From contig NZ_CP137852.1 in assembly GCF_033547095.1 (NCBI RefSeq), positions 124,001 through 188,000 on the forward strand: 64,000 nt of DNA. Direction: 5' to 3'. The notes under the pieces are model-generated. The model ran no database searches and was not told where the DNA came from. It saw only the letters and a program-made list of their open reading frames with translations. The translations under genes were made by a program, and so were the position numbers. This document shows positions 25,864 through 35,150 of this stretch, in pieces (positions within the stretch are counted from its first letter, which is position 1; the number at the start of each line of letters is the position of its first letter). The stretch is from Sediminicoccus rosea. GTDB lineage: Bacteria > Pseudomonadota > Alphaproteobacteria > Acetobacterales > Acetobacteraceae.

Positions 25864-27576
25864 TCAGCGCGGCCGTGGTGGGGCGGGCGCGTTCATCAGG
25901 CGGGTGGCCTCGGCCTGCAATTCCTCAACCACACGGTCCCGCTCAGGCACCCGCCCCGCGGCCGCCGCGGTGATGTGGCGCAGCGCGATGGCCTGCGCCT
26001 CGGGCAGCCAGAGCGGTTGCGGGCGCTGCCCGTTCTCGCGCGCCAGCACCTCCGCCTCCCGCGTGAGGCGTGCAGCGGAGAATCCCGTGCCCAGCGTGCG
26101 GATCGTGCGCAGATAGCCATCCGCCAGGTCCCGCATCTGCGCCGGCGCCTGGCCAATGGCGACCGTCAATGCGGTGGCCGCGCTTTCGAGGTCGCTCCGT
26201 AAGGTCCGCATGTCGCGCTCCTGCGCCGTGAGGCGGGATTGCAGCGCACCCTGGCTCGCGGCGGCGAGGCGCGCCTGCTCGGCCGCGATCACGCCCTGGT
26301 TCCGCGCCACATTGGAAAGCCGCTCCACCTGGGCGGTGTTGATGGCCCGGCGCGCCTCGGCCGCCATGATCTGGCGCGCGATATGGCCCGCCGCTTCCAT
26401 CTGGGCGCGGATCGCCTGGCTCTCCTGGTCGGTCCGCGCGCGGCGGTCGGATTGCAGCGTTGCCTCGATGCGGGTGAGACCGGTGCGCAGCGGCCCTTCG
26501 GGCATGTCGCCGCGCAAGGCCTCGATCAGCCGGGCCGGATCATCCGCGACGGTCTCGCTCCGGCGCGCCTCCTCCGCAAAGGCTCCGCGCAGGGCCACGG
26601 GCGCGTTGTCATCGGCGATGGCGACGCGGGTCAGCACGGGGCGCAGCCCCACGCTGTCCAGGCGGAGGGGCTCGAATGTGCTCGGGTTCAGCGGCGCGTA
26701 TTCCACGCGCATGGCGGTGCGCAAGGCGTCCTCTGGCGTGCGGAAATCCCCGCCGCGCGCGACATTGCCGCCCGCCAGGCCATGCGGCCTGCCGACACGG
26801 TTGAGGCGATAGGGGCCAAGCGCCCATTCGGCCAGGTTGCCGAGCATGTCATGCAGACCAAGCGGATTGGGCTCGAGCCGCCCGATCGCCTGGGCGCGGC
26901 CATTGGCGGATCGCTGCCCCTGGAACCAGGCGTGCCGGCTCATGCCGCCTTCCATGGGATAGACGCGGCCGGTGAAATCGGCGTCGGGCACCGCGGTCCC
27001 GCCGCGCGCGGCGAATTCCCACTCATCCTCCGTCGGCAGGCGCAGGAAGGGGATGGCGCGCGCCTCGGGCTCGGGCAGGCGGGCCCGGGCATGCTGCGCG
27101 AGCCAGGCGCTGGCCCTCAGCGTGAAGCCCACCGCCTCCTGCCAGCTCACCTGGGCGCGGGGCAGGCGCCCGCCGGCGCCCGAGGGCAGCTCCGGACAGG
27201 TCTCGGCCATGACGGCTGTGAACTGGTCCGTCGTCACCTCGTATTTGGCGATGAAATAGTGCTGGCTCCCCGGGCGGCCGGCCTCCTGGAAGGGACCGAC
27301 GAGATAGGCCTGGCGCAGAAATTCGCTGTAATCGGTCTGCGGGTCCGGATTGCCGAGGCTGGCGGCGCGATCGGCCAGCGCGGAGGGCGGCGCGGGGGTG
27401 TCCACGCGGCGGAAGGCGATGCCGCCACCGCAGGGCAGGGGCAGGATGAGGTCTCCCTCGGCCGGCCTCGGGTTCCAGGTCGCCTCGGGCCAGGTGATGG
27501 CGGGCGTCTCGGCCGCGAGCGCCGGCAGGGAAAGGCCCAGGGCCAGCAGAAATGCGCCATATGCTTTCCTAGCCAT
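25864..27576 (-). CDS. Periplasmic SUMF1/FGE-fold protein with helical C-domain
   Basis: 570 residues. Signal peptide 1-22 ('LSLPALAA'). A formylglycine-generating-enzyme-like (SUMF1) domain spans about 95-310: 'YFIAKYEVTTDQFTAVM', 'LPRAQVSWQEAVGFT', 'FLRLPTEDEWEFAARGG', 'NPLGLHDMLGNLAEWAL', 'NVARGGDFRTPEDALRTAMR'. The Cys residues that do sulfatase activation in true FGE are absent from the last motif, so it is probably a binding module. The rest, to 570, is helical with coiled-coil character. It is last in the leftward srf operon, and its ATG overlaps the permease stop by 8 bases. Confidence 0.85.
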   Translation of the reverse strand: MARKAYGAFLLALGLSLPALAAETPAITWPEATWNPRPAEGDLILPLPCGGGIAFRRVDTPAPPSALADRAASLGNPDPQTDYSEFLRQAYLVGPFQEAGRPGSQHYFIAKYEVTTDQFTAVMAETCPELPSGAGGRLPRAQVSWQEAVGFTLRASAWLAQHARARLPEPEARAIPFLRLPTEDEWEFAARGGTAVPDADFTGRVYPMEGGMSRHAWFQGQRSANGRAQAIGRLEPNPLGLHDMLGNLAEWALGPYRLNRVGRPHGLAGGNVARGGDFRTPEDALRTAMRVEYAPLNPSTFEPLRLDSVGLRPVLTRVAIADDNAPVALRGAFAEEARRSETVADDPARLIEALRGDMPEGPLRTGLTRIEATLQSDRRARTDQESQAIRAQMEAAGHIARQIMAAEARRAINTAQVERLSNVARNQGVIAAEQARLAAASQGALQSRLTAQERDMRTLRSDLESAATALTVAIGQAPAQMRDLADGYLRTIRTLGTGFSAARLTREAEVLARENGQRPQPLWLPEAQAIALRHITAAAAGRVPERDRVVEELQAEATRLMNAPAPPRPR

Positions 27577-28774
27577 CGCGAATCCCCTCGGCCGGCACGA
27601 CCCGCCCTGCCCGGCGCGCCGCGAAGCCAGCGGCCAGCGCCGCGCCCAGCAGCGTGACACAGAGCGCCACCAGCAGATGCCAGGGCCGGATCACCGCCAC
27701 TGCGCGCGGCCCGGCCCCGGCCAGGTTGAGCCCATTGATGAGCTGGGCTGCGCCCAGCGCCACAAGCGCCGCAAGCATGGTGCCGACCACGCCCACCACC
27801 AGCGCCTGGATCAGCGGCAGCAGCACCACCTCGCCCCGCCGCAGGCCAAGCAGGCGCAGCTGCGAGAGCTGGCGCTGCTTGCGCTCCACATTCGCGTAGA
27901 GCCCGACGGCGAGCGACAGCAGGTAGCCGGCACCCCCCAGCCCCGCGATCAGCGCGAAGAGCAGCGCGAGGCTGCGGTCGAGCTGCAGCAGGCTCGCCAC
28001 CTCCACCGCGCGGGTTTCGACATCCACGCCGGCGGCGCGCAGCTCGGCATCCAGGCGCGGCACATCCTCCAGGCGGCGGGCATGGGCGCGGAAGCCGGCA
28101 TAGGGCGTGGTGGCGCGGGGCGGGATGGCTTCGGGCGCGATGGTGGCAGGCAGCTCACCATTGAGGAAGCCATCCACCAGCCGCAGCACGCGCATCTCGA
28201 CGAAGGCCGCGGGCCGGTCGAGCGCGGCGGCTGGCGCCACGCCAATGAGGCGCAGGGGCAGGTTCAACACCTCGCGCCGCCCATCCGCATTGACGCGAAT
28301 GGCGCGCAGCGTCACCGCCTCGCCCGGCTCGGCGCCGCTGCGGGCCGCCAGCGCCCGGGTGAAGACCACGTCCCGCGTCTCGCGCGGTCGCGCCTCGCCC
28401 AGCAGCGGGTCGCCGGGGCCGGTGGCCCAGAGCTCGGCCAGGGTCGGTTCGTTGGGGCGGGCCGCCGTGAGGAAGCGCGCATCGGCGTTGAGCGAGCGGA
28501 TGCGGCCGATCGCGAAAGCGACATCGGGCCGGGCGGAGAGCTGTTCCAGGAAGCTCTCCGGAAAGGCGCGGTTGGCCTGGTTCACCACCATGCGGCTGCG
28601 CGGATTCTCGATCAGCTCCTCGCGCAGCCCCTGCATCACGCCATGCTTCAGCGCGAAGAGCAGCAGGAGCGGCAGCAAGACGGCAGCGAGGCCGATGAAG
28701 GAGCAGACGGCCAGCCGGCGCTCATGCAGCAGATCCCGCAGCGCGAGCCGGAGGACGAGGCGCCAGCGCATCAT
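27569..28774 (-). CDS. ABC transporter permease, FtsX/MacB/LolC class
   Basis: 401 residues. One hydrophobic segment near 22-43 after an N-terminal amphipathic start, a roughly 200-residue extracytoplasmic domain, then three hydrophobic segments in the last third (about 265-290, 315-345, 365-385). This is the four-helix MacB/LolC mechanotransmission topology. These transporters do not move small solutes across the membrane; they couple ATP hydrolysis to periplasmic work. The ATG overlaps the ATPase stop (ATGA). Its place in the srf operon suggests it drives a periplasmic step there. Confidence 0.87.
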   Translation of the reverse strand: MMRWRLVLRLALRDLLHERRLAVCSFIGLAAVLLPLLLLFALKHGVMQGLREELIENPRSRMVVNQANRAFPESFLEQLSARPDVAFAIGRIRSLNADARFLTAARPNEPTLAELWATGPGDPLLGEARPRETRDVVFTRALAARSGAEPGEAVTLRAIRVNADGRREVLNLPLRLIGVAPAAALDRPAAFVEMRVLRLVDGFLNGELPATIAPEAIPPRATTPYAGFRAHARRLEDVPRLDAELRAAGVDVETRAVEVASLLQLDRSLALLFALIAGLGGAGYLLSLAVGLYANVERKQRQLSQLRLLGLRRGEVVLLPLIQALVVGVVGTMLAALVALGAAQLINGLNLAGAGPRAVAVIRPWHLLVALCVTLLGAALAAGFAARRAGRVVPAEGIRDG

Positions 28775-29475
28775 GCGCGCAGCACCGAGCGTGCGGCGCC
28801 GCCCGGGTCCGGAAACAGGGGCAGCAGCCGGAACCCTTGGCGCTGGGCACGCTCAGGGTCGTGGGTCGCGAGCAGCAGTGCGGCCCCGGCGGCGGCGGCC
28901 TCCTCGCGCAGCAGGGCCATGACGGTGTCGGCCATGCCCGGATGCACACTGGCGGTGGGCTCGTCAGCGAGGACGATATCGGGCGTGTGGACCAGGGCGC
29001 GCGCGATGGCGACGCGCTGCCGCTGGCCGACCGAGAGCGTCGCCGGCATGCGGCCCAGCAGCGGCGCGATCTCCAGCCGCTCGGCCAGCGCGCGCAGCCG
29101 CCCCTCGGCGCTGCGGCCCAGGAGGGCCAGTGGCATCTCGATATTGGCGCGGACATCCAGGAAGGGCAGCAGCCCGCCCTGCTGCAGCACGTAGCCATAG
29201 TGGCGCGCGCGCGCATCCGTGATGGCGCGGTCCTCTCCAGCGAGCCACAGCGCGCGGAGATCGAGCGGCGCATCCTCGCGCGGGGTCAGCGTGAAATGCG
29301 CCGCCACCTCGGGGGCGCGGGCCAGGGCCAGCAGGTCCAGCAGGGTGGATTTCCCCGCACCCGAGGGCCCGTGCAACGCAACGGCCTCACCGCGCGTGAG
29401 GTTCAGCCCCTCGACCTCCAGCACGAAGCCCGCATGCCACGCGCGCAGGCCCGAGAGGCTGAGCGCGACGCTCAT
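28771..29475 (-). CDS. ABC transporter ATP-binding protein (MacB/LolD class)
   Basis: 234 residues with Walker A 'GPSGAGKSTLLDLLA' near 35-49, Q-loop 'YVLQQGGLLPFL', signature 'LSVGQRQRVAIARAL' and Walker B 'DIVLADEPTASVHP'. It pairs with the FtsX-type permease downstream. The start codon shares one base with the stop of the vWA gene, so coupling is tight. No periplasmic MacA-like adaptor is present; the SUMF1-fold or vWA protein may take that place (inference). Confidence 0.92.
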   Translation of the reverse strand: MSVALSLSGLRAWHAGFVLEVEGLNLTRGEAVALHGPSGAGKSTLLDLLALARAPEVAAHFTLTPREDAPLDLRALWLAGEDRAITDARARHYGYVLQQGGLLPFLDVRANIEMPLALLGRSAEGRLRALAERLEIAPLLGRMPATLSVGQRQRVAIARALVHTPDIVLADEPTASVHPGMADTVMALLREEAAAAGAALLLATHDPERAQRQGFRLLPLFPDPGGAARSVLRA

Positions 29476-31436
29476 CAGGGCAGCGCGTCGAGTGGGACCG
29501 GATAGACGGCCTCATTGGGATTGCGGCCGCCATCCAGGTTGACCCAGACCGGCATGGCGTTGATCGCCTCGTAGAGGGCGAGCTTGCGCTCCAGGTTGTT
29601 CGCGATCTGCGAGCGCGCGGCGGGGCCGCTGTCCATCCATTGCTGCTGGCTGATGTCGGCGATCTCGCTGGTATAGGGCAGATCCTGCAGGAATTCGGCG
29701 AAGACGCCCCCCAGCCGCTGGAACTCGCCCAGGCGGCGCGGATCGCGGATGGTCGCCGCCGCCGCCCCGCGCACCCGGCTGAAGAAATCCTCAGGGCTGA
29801 GGCGCGTGGCGGCCTGGGCCTGCAGGATGGCGCGCACCGTGTCGCGCAGGTCGGAGAGCTGGTTGCGGGTCAGCAGCACGCGCACGTCGAGCGGCGCGAA
29901 GCCGGGCTCCTGGCGCACGAAGTCGCGGTCGAGCACGAAGCTGCGCACCACATCCGGCGCCGCCTGTTCCCGCACGCGGCCGAGATAGGCGAGGCGCATG
30001 GCCGCGCCCACGCGTTCCAGCTGCTCGGCCATGCGGCGCTGCGCCTCATTCGCGGGGGGGCGGATCCCGCCGATGGCGCGGCCGGTGACCGCGGCCACCT
30101 CGCCCAGCACCCAGTCGCTCAGCGCGTCCACCGTCTCGCCGAAATGCTGCACATCGCCGTTGGGCACTGGGTAGTAGAGGGAATTGCCATCCGGTCGCCG
30201 CGTCAGCTCGCGATATTGCCGCTCGGCCCGGGCATGGTTGTTGCGGCCCTCCGGCGTGCGCAGATGCACGGCGATGATCGCGACCTGCCGCGCCTCGCTG
30301 GCGGCCAGGAGGCGGATCTCCGGGATGCCGAGGGCGGTGGCGGCCAGCGGGTCATTGCCGTCCCGCGTGCCGGCATCGGTGATGAGGATGATGAAGCGGC
30401 CGCCGAAGCCGCTCCAATCCACTTCGTCCAGCGCGGTCTTGATGCCGGCGATCGCGTCCTCGTCGAAGCCCTGGTTGCTCGCGCCCGCCTCGCGCACCAC
30501 GGCGAGGCGCTCCAGCACGGCGTCGGGTGCGGCGGCGAAATCGGGCGCGCTGACCAGCTGCGTGACGTATTCGAGGTTCGGGTTGCCACCCATGTTGTCG
30601 CGATAGGCGACCATGCCGAAGCGGAAGTTCTCCCGCACCGCCGTGTCCTGGATGCGGCCCACGGCACGGCGCACCGCCTCGCGCGTGCGGTCGATATAGG
30701 GCGCCATGCTGATCGTGGTGTCGATCACGAAGACCACCGCGCCGCGGTAGTTCCGCAGCGCGTCGGGGTCGGCCATCTGCGTCCGCGGCGCCTGGGCGGG
30801 GGCGGAGATCACCTCGAGCAGCCGGGCCTCGTTGCCGGCCTCGTTCTCGATGCGGCGCGCGCTGAGGATGGGCAGCAGGTAGAATTGGCGCGTGATGTCC
30901 ACGAAGGCTTCGGGCTCCAGCGCGATGACCGGGCCGTCCTCGTTGCGCTCGGCCGCCTGGCGCAGCGCCTGGGCGCGGGCCGCGCCGCCGCGCGTGTCGA
31001 GCCAGACCTGCTCGGGCAGGGCGGCGTCGCGAAAGAACATGGCGCGCTCGCGCTGCTCGCGCGGGGTGAAGGCGGCGACGAGGTTGTGGCGCCAGTCGAT
31101 GGCACGGTCGGCGCGTAGCCAGCCCAGGGTGCGGCCATCCATCGCCTCGCCCACCTCCAGCCAGCCATCCGCCCCGGCTCCGCCCCCTGACCCCACCTGG
31201 CGGGCATAGACGTAGAAGACGCTGAAGGCCGGGATATCGCGGCGCGGCGCATTCGCCTCCGCCCGCTCGTAGATCCCCGCGCCGGGGCGGGTGATGACGC
31301 GCTGGAAGAGCTGCGTGCGCCCCTCGACCGTCAGCGGCGCGCGGGTGGCCTGCGGCGCGGCGGGGCGCTGCTGCGCCTGGGCCTGCGGGACCAGGAGCAG
31401 GCCCAGGGCGAGAAGAAGGGCGCCAAGACGCATCAC
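29475..31436 (-). CDS. Exported vWA-domain protein of the srf cluster
   Basis: 653 residues. Signal peptide 1-21 ('LLLVPQAQAQ'). Residues about 35-115 look like an SH3-type beta module ('GAGIYERAE...FYVYARQ...GWLEV...GWLRA'). A von Willebrand A domain starts near residue 230 with the MIDAS-like 'VIDTTISMAPYIDRT' (D-x-T-x-S form) and 'FIILITDAGTRDGND'. A helical C-terminal part follows, ending with conserved 'NPNEAVYPVPLDALP'. It is periplasmic and probably binds partner proteins. The ATG overlaps the stop of the upstream membrane-protein gene. Confidence 0.87.
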   Translation of the reverse strand: MMRLGALLLALGLLLVPQAQAQQRPAAPQATRAPLTVEGRTQLFQRVITRPGAGIYERAEANAPRRDIPAFSVFYVYARQVGSGGGAGADGWLEVGEAMDGRTLGWLRADRAIDWRHNLVAAFTPREQRERAMFFRDAALPEQVWLDTRGGAARAQALRQAAERNEDGPVIALEPEAFVDITRQFYLLPILSARRIENEAGNEARLLEVISAPAQAPRTQMADPDALRNYRGAVVFVIDTTISMAPYIDRTREAVRRAVGRIQDTAVRENFRFGMVAYRDNMGGNPNLEYVTQLVSAPDFAAAPDAVLERLAVVREAGASNQGFDEDAIAGIKTALDEVDWSGFGGRFIILITDAGTRDGNDPLAATALGIPEIRLLAASEARQVAIIAVHLRTPEGRNNHARAERQYRELTRRPDGNSLYYPVPNGDVQHFGETVDALSDWVLGEVAAVTGRAIGGIRPPANEAQRRMAEQLERVGAAMRLAYLGRVREQAAPDVVRSFVLDRDFVRQEPGFAPLDVRVLLTRNQLSDLRDTVRAILQAQAATRLSPEDFFSRVRGAAAATIRDPRRLGEFQRLGGVFAEFLQDLPYTSEIADISQQQWMDSGPAARSQIANNLERKLALYEAINAMPVWVNLDGGRNPNEAVYPVPLDALP

Positions 31437-32464
31437 CAGAACTCCCTGAGGGTGGTGGCCGCGCTGGCCTGCCCCGCATCGGCCTGCTGCTGCAGCCAGG
31501 CGCGCAGCGCCGCGCGCAAGGGCAAGGCGGCGGGGTCGCCGGCACGCTCGGCCTCGGCGTATTGCCGGGCCGCTGCACGCGGATCGGGCGTGCGGAAGGG
31601 CCGGCCGGGCTGGAAGCCGATCGGGTCATAGAGGCGGCCCAGCGCCGTCATCGCGGGGGCATGGCCGCGCGCCGCCGCCTCCTCCAGCAGGACCAGCGCG
31701 TCATCGTGCCGCCCCGCCGCCTGGCGGCGCAGCGCCACGGCGAAGATGGCGGCTGCATCGGCGGCGCGGCCCACCACGTCGCGCAGGGCGAGGTCATCGG
31801 TGCCATCCGGCCAGACCGCCGCCTGCGGCTGCGCCGGCCGGGCAGGCGGTGGCACCGTGGGTGCAGCCTGCGGCGGGGCGAGCGGGGCTGCCGGGGGCGC
31901 ATCCCTCCCCCAAAGCCACCAGGCGCCACCGCCGGCGGCCAGCAGCAGCAGGAGGCCAAGCCCACCCCACAGCGCCACGGGCGCGCCACGGGCGGGTGCC
32001 GGAGGGGCGGCGGGCGGCGGGGGGGATGACGCTGCGGGGGGCGGCACCGGGCGAGGGACAGGCGGTGCGTCCGGCGTGGGCGCGGGCGGCGGCACGGGAC
32101 GCTCGGCGGGGATCACGGGGTCGGGCGGCAACTCGCCGTCGAACACCTCGATCGTCTCGGGCCAGAAGAGGCCGGTCTCGCCCAGGCCCGGCAACACCAG
32201 ATGGACCGGCCCCGGCTCCATGTGGCGCGTGATGCGCGGGCCGAGGATGAAGACGATCTCCTCCCCCTCCGGCTCCACCGCGATCGGGTGCAGCACCTCC
32301 TCGCTCACCTGCCAGCCACGCTGGCCGAGATTGCTGGACTGGTAGCCCTCGCGGTGGATGCGATAGCCGCTTTTGGCCGCGGCTGGGCCCACGCCGCGCA
32401 GGATCAGCCGCGCATGCCCCAGGGACCTGCTTCCATCCGGCTCCGCTCTTGCACTCAGCGCCAT
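31433..32464 (-). CDS. Single-pass membrane protein of the srf cluster (Pro-rich linker, Sel1-like C-end)
   Basis: 343 residues from the ATG at 32464, which has a GGGGA site 8 bases upstream; a GTG at 32482, three bases after the srfC stop, is the alternative. The N-terminal 110 residues are beta-rich, with no signal peptide, and could be an FHA-like or other beta-sandwich. A Pro-rich linker follows, then one membrane span ('GGLGLLLLLAAGGGAWWLW'), a second Pro-rich linker and a C-terminal helical stretch with Sel1-like features ('AAARGHAPAMTALGRLYDP'). I do not recognise the family. It may link cytosolic SrfB/SrfC to the periplasmic proteins. Confidence 0.75.
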   Translation of the reverse strand: MALSARAEPDGSRSLGHARLILRGVGPAAAKSGYRIHREGYQSSNLGQRGWQVSEEVLHPIAVEPEGEEIVFILGPRITRHMEPGPVHLVLPGLGETGLFWPETIEVFDGELPPDPVIPAERPVPPPAPTPDAPPVPRPVPPPAASSPPPPAAPPAPARGAPVALWGGLGLLLLLAAGGGAWWLWGRDAPPAAPLAPPQAAPTVPPPARPAQPQAAVWPDGTDDLALRDVVGRAADAAAIFAVALRRQAAGRHDDALVLLEEAAARGHAPAMTALGRLYDPIGFQPGRPFRTPDPRAAARQYAEAERAGDPAALPLRAALRAWLQQQADAGQASAATTLREFW

Positions 32465-32485
32465 GCGGCCATTCCCCAGCACATG

Positions 32486-35125
32486 TCAGCGCAGCGCGGC
32501 CAGGATGCGCCCAAGCTTCTCGTTCAGCGCGACATCCCCGACCAGGCCGCTCGCGGCCCTTGCATTCTCCTCGACCAGGCGGCGATAGCTGACCGCCCAG
32601 TCTACATAGAAGTCACGCTCGAAGGGCTGCGCGCGCTCGCCGAGATCGGGCCATTGCTCGGCGGCTGGCGGCCGGGTGAAGACCGGGCGCGGCGTGGGGC
32701 GCCCGGCGGTGGGGCGCGCCTCGGGCGTCAGGCGATCCATGTCGAGCCAATAGACGAAGTCGTTGATCACGCGCTCGGCGATCAGGACGGGCTTGAGCAG
32801 CCGCTCGCCGATCTTCTCGTGATAGGAGGCGCTGGCGCGGATGCCCTGGGCGATGCGCCCGCGCAGCCCGACGCGGCGGGAGGCCGCGCCCAGTTGGCCG
32901 GTGAGGCTCGCCAGCGCCTCGCGCGTCAAGCCGAAGAGCGGCTCCAGATCCTCGCGCGAGGCCAGCCCATGCAGCACCTCATGCCAATGGGACAGCGCCG
33001 TCTCCGCGAAGACGTCGGCGAGGTCGCGGGCCTGTTCGCGGGGCGCGGCCTTGGGCGCCGGCGCGTCACCGAAGATGTCGGCCAGCTCGTCGTCCAGATC
33101 GGCCGCGTCGAGCGTGGTGCCCACCGGGCCCGCGACGGCCGAGGGCAGGTCGGAGACGCTGAGTTGCCGCGCGCGCAGCACATCGGCGAGGGTGTCGGCC
33201 CGCACCTGCATCTCGTGCAGCAGCAGGCCGAAGGCCTGGCGCCGCGCCGTCTCGTTCAGCGCGGCCACCACGCCGCGTGCCTCGGCGAGGCGCTTCTGCA
33301 GCTCCGCCTCCACATCGCTCGAGACGTAGTAGGGCCGGAGGCTGCCTGCCAGGCCCTGCGCCTGCTGCGCCAGCAGCGCGCGCACCTGCCGCCGCTTGGT
33401 CTCCGGATTGCAGACGGGGCGCAGCTTGCGCGCGATATGGCCGAGGCCACCATCGTTCAGCGTCATCGCCTCGTCCCAGGCGGTGGCGGGATCGGCGAAG
33501 AAGCGGCGCACCTCGGAATTCTCGAGGAAGCGCGCGCGCAGCATGTCGAGCCGAGGGCGATTGCGGAAGTTGAGCTCCCGCCGGGTCTTCTCGGCATCCG
33601 GTGGCGCGTAGTCGAGCAGCCCCTCGTCATAGGCGTTGGGATTGCGCAGCCAGAAGATGTTGTTGAAGGGCTGCCCAGGCGTCCACTGATAGGGCCAGTC
33701 GTGATCGAGCGCGAGGAAGCTCTTGATGGTGGTGTCGAGGCGGGTGGACCAGCGCTCCACATTCTCGTCATCGGCGCCCGCCTTGGCGACGAATTCCTTG
33801 TCGAACTTGGTGAGGACGAGAAACAGCGCGGCATCGGGATGCGCCGCGCGCGCCTCCGGCGTCGCGCCATGGGTGCTGTCGATCCAGTCCTTCACCATCG
33901 CGGGCAGGGTGCGGACCTCCTGGTTGCTGTCGCCGAGGCAGAGCAGCATGGAGGTGAGCTCCTGCTCGGCCAGGTAGCGCTGGTAGAGATAGGCGACCTT
34001 GCCGCGGATATAGAGGTGATAGAGGTTGGCCGCCGCCGTGCGTTCGGCATCGCGCCCGTCATACCGCTCGCGCGAGCGCGCGCCGGGGAAATCCAGCAGG
34101 TCCGTGTGGTCGAAGAAGTCGAACGGCTTCTCGGCCAGCTGCAATTGCAGCTCGGCCACGATGGCCGTGATCACCGGCCGCGGCATCTGCGCCCGGCGCC
34201 CCGCGCGGGTGCCGATGGCCACGCGGTCGCTCTCATCCTTGCCGAGGTTGAAGAGCGTCGCCACGTCGATCACGCTGCGCGCCTTGGGCACCATGGCGTC
34301 CAGCGCGCAGAAGGCCTCGCCCGCGAAGTCCAGCTCGGCAAGCGCGGTGAGCAGGCGCGCGCAGAGCTGCGTCAGCTCCGGCACATTGTTCCAGAGCAGG
34401 CCGAAGAGCCGCGCGCGTTCGGCGATGGGCAGGCGCGGCGCCAGCGTCTCGATCTCCCGCCAGGGCGCGGGGGTGAGGGCGAGATGCGTCGGATGGTTGC
34501 GGAAGTAGCGTTCGAAATACTCGAACAATTCCTGCATGTCGTCTTCGGTCAGAACATCGACCGGCGTGGGGCGCGCCTTGCCGCGCAGCTGGCCGATCAC
34601 CGCGGCCACCTCGTCACGCGTCAGCGGCACCACCGTGTCCCGGTTGAAATCCTCCATGAAGGCATTGGCGATGATGCGCACGATGTCGGTCTGCGAGAGC
34701 AGACGCAGCGCGACCGGCAGGCCGGGCAGCGAGGGCGTGGGCCGGATGGAGAAGCGCGTGACCAGCCCCGTCGCTTCCTTGCCGCCCTCCGGGTTGATGT
34801 CGCGGACGATGTCCAGCTCCTGCCCGGCGAAGACGACCTTGGCCGGCCGCTGCTCGCGCCGCGCGAGCGCGGAGATCAGGTAGCTCTTGCCCGATTGGCT
34901 GGGCCCGAAGACGGAGACGCACATGGGCCGCCGCGCGGCATGGGCGAGCTTGCGCGCGCGGATGGCGCCGCGCCGCAGTTCGCGCGCCATGGCGGGCCCG
35001 TCCTCCCGCACCTCGGCCGCGGCAAGGCCCACCCATTCGACGCCCGCCGTCGCGGCATCGGCCACCGCCTCGCAGGCGCGGGCCAGTGCCTCGTTCTCGG
35101 CATCCGTGGCGGGGGTGTCGGTCAT
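32486..35125 (-). CDS. srfC: SrfC-family GTPase-like protein (Virul_Fac)
   Basis: 879 residues of the SrfC family, named after an SsrB-regulated Salmonella gene. A full set of GTPase motifs is visible: G1/Walker A 'VFGPSQSGKS' at 72-81, G3 'DLLDFPGARSRERY' and G4 'LVLTKFDKEF'. The long helical remainder is dynamin-like in proportion. Segments such as 'QELDIVRDINPEGGKEATGLVTRF' are family hallmarks. No signal peptide or clear membrane span, so cytosolic or membrane-peripheral. It lies 25 bases after srfB in the same operon; the two occur together in other genomes. Molecular role unknown. Confidence 0.9.
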   Translation of the reverse strand: MTDTPATDAENEALARACEAVADAATAGVEWVGLAAAEVREDGPAMARELRRGAIRARKLAHAARRPMCVSVFGPSQSGKSYLISALARREQRPAKVVFAGQELDIVRDINPEGGKEATGLVTRFSIRPTPSLPGLPVALRLLSQTDIVRIIANAFMEDFNRDTVVPLTRDEVAAVIGQLRGKARPTPVDVLTEDDMQELFEYFERYFRNHPTHLALTPAPWREIETLAPRLPIAERARLFGLLWNNVPELTQLCARLLTALAELDFAGEAFCALDAMVPKARSVIDVATLFNLGKDESDRVAIGTRAGRRAQMPRPVITAIVAELQLQLAEKPFDFFDHTDLLDFPGARSRERYDGRDAERTAAANLYHLYIRGKVAYLYQRYLAEQELTSMLLCLGDSNQEVRTLPAMVKDWIDSTHGATPEARAAHPDAALFLVLTKFDKEFVAKAGADDENVERWSTRLDTTIKSFLALDHDWPYQWTPGQPFNNIFWLRNPNAYDEGLLDYAPPDAEKTRRELNFRNRPRLDMLRARFLENSEVRRFFADPATAWDEAMTLNDGGLGHIARKLRPVCNPETKRRQVRALLAQQAQGLAGSLRPYYVSSDVEAELQKRLAEARGVVAALNETARRQAFGLLLHEMQVRADTLADVLRARQLSVSDLPSAVAGPVGTTLDAADLDDELADIFGDAPAPKAAPREQARDLADVFAETALSHWHEVLHGLASREDLEPLFGLTREALASLTGQLGAASRRVGLRGRIAQGIRASASYHEKIGERLLKPVLIAERVINDFVYWLDMDRLTPEARPTAGRPTPRPVFTRPPAAEQWPDLGERAQPFERDFYVDWAVSYRRLVEENARAASGLVGDVALNEKLGRILAALR

Positions 35126-35150
35126 GCGGGTCTTTCAGGCCGGAGGAGGG

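Noticed and set aside
25864-27576. SUMF1-fold protein as a true sulfatase-activating FGE
   Set aside because: The conserved C-terminal segment lacks the catalytic Cys pattern and no sulfatase gene is nearby.
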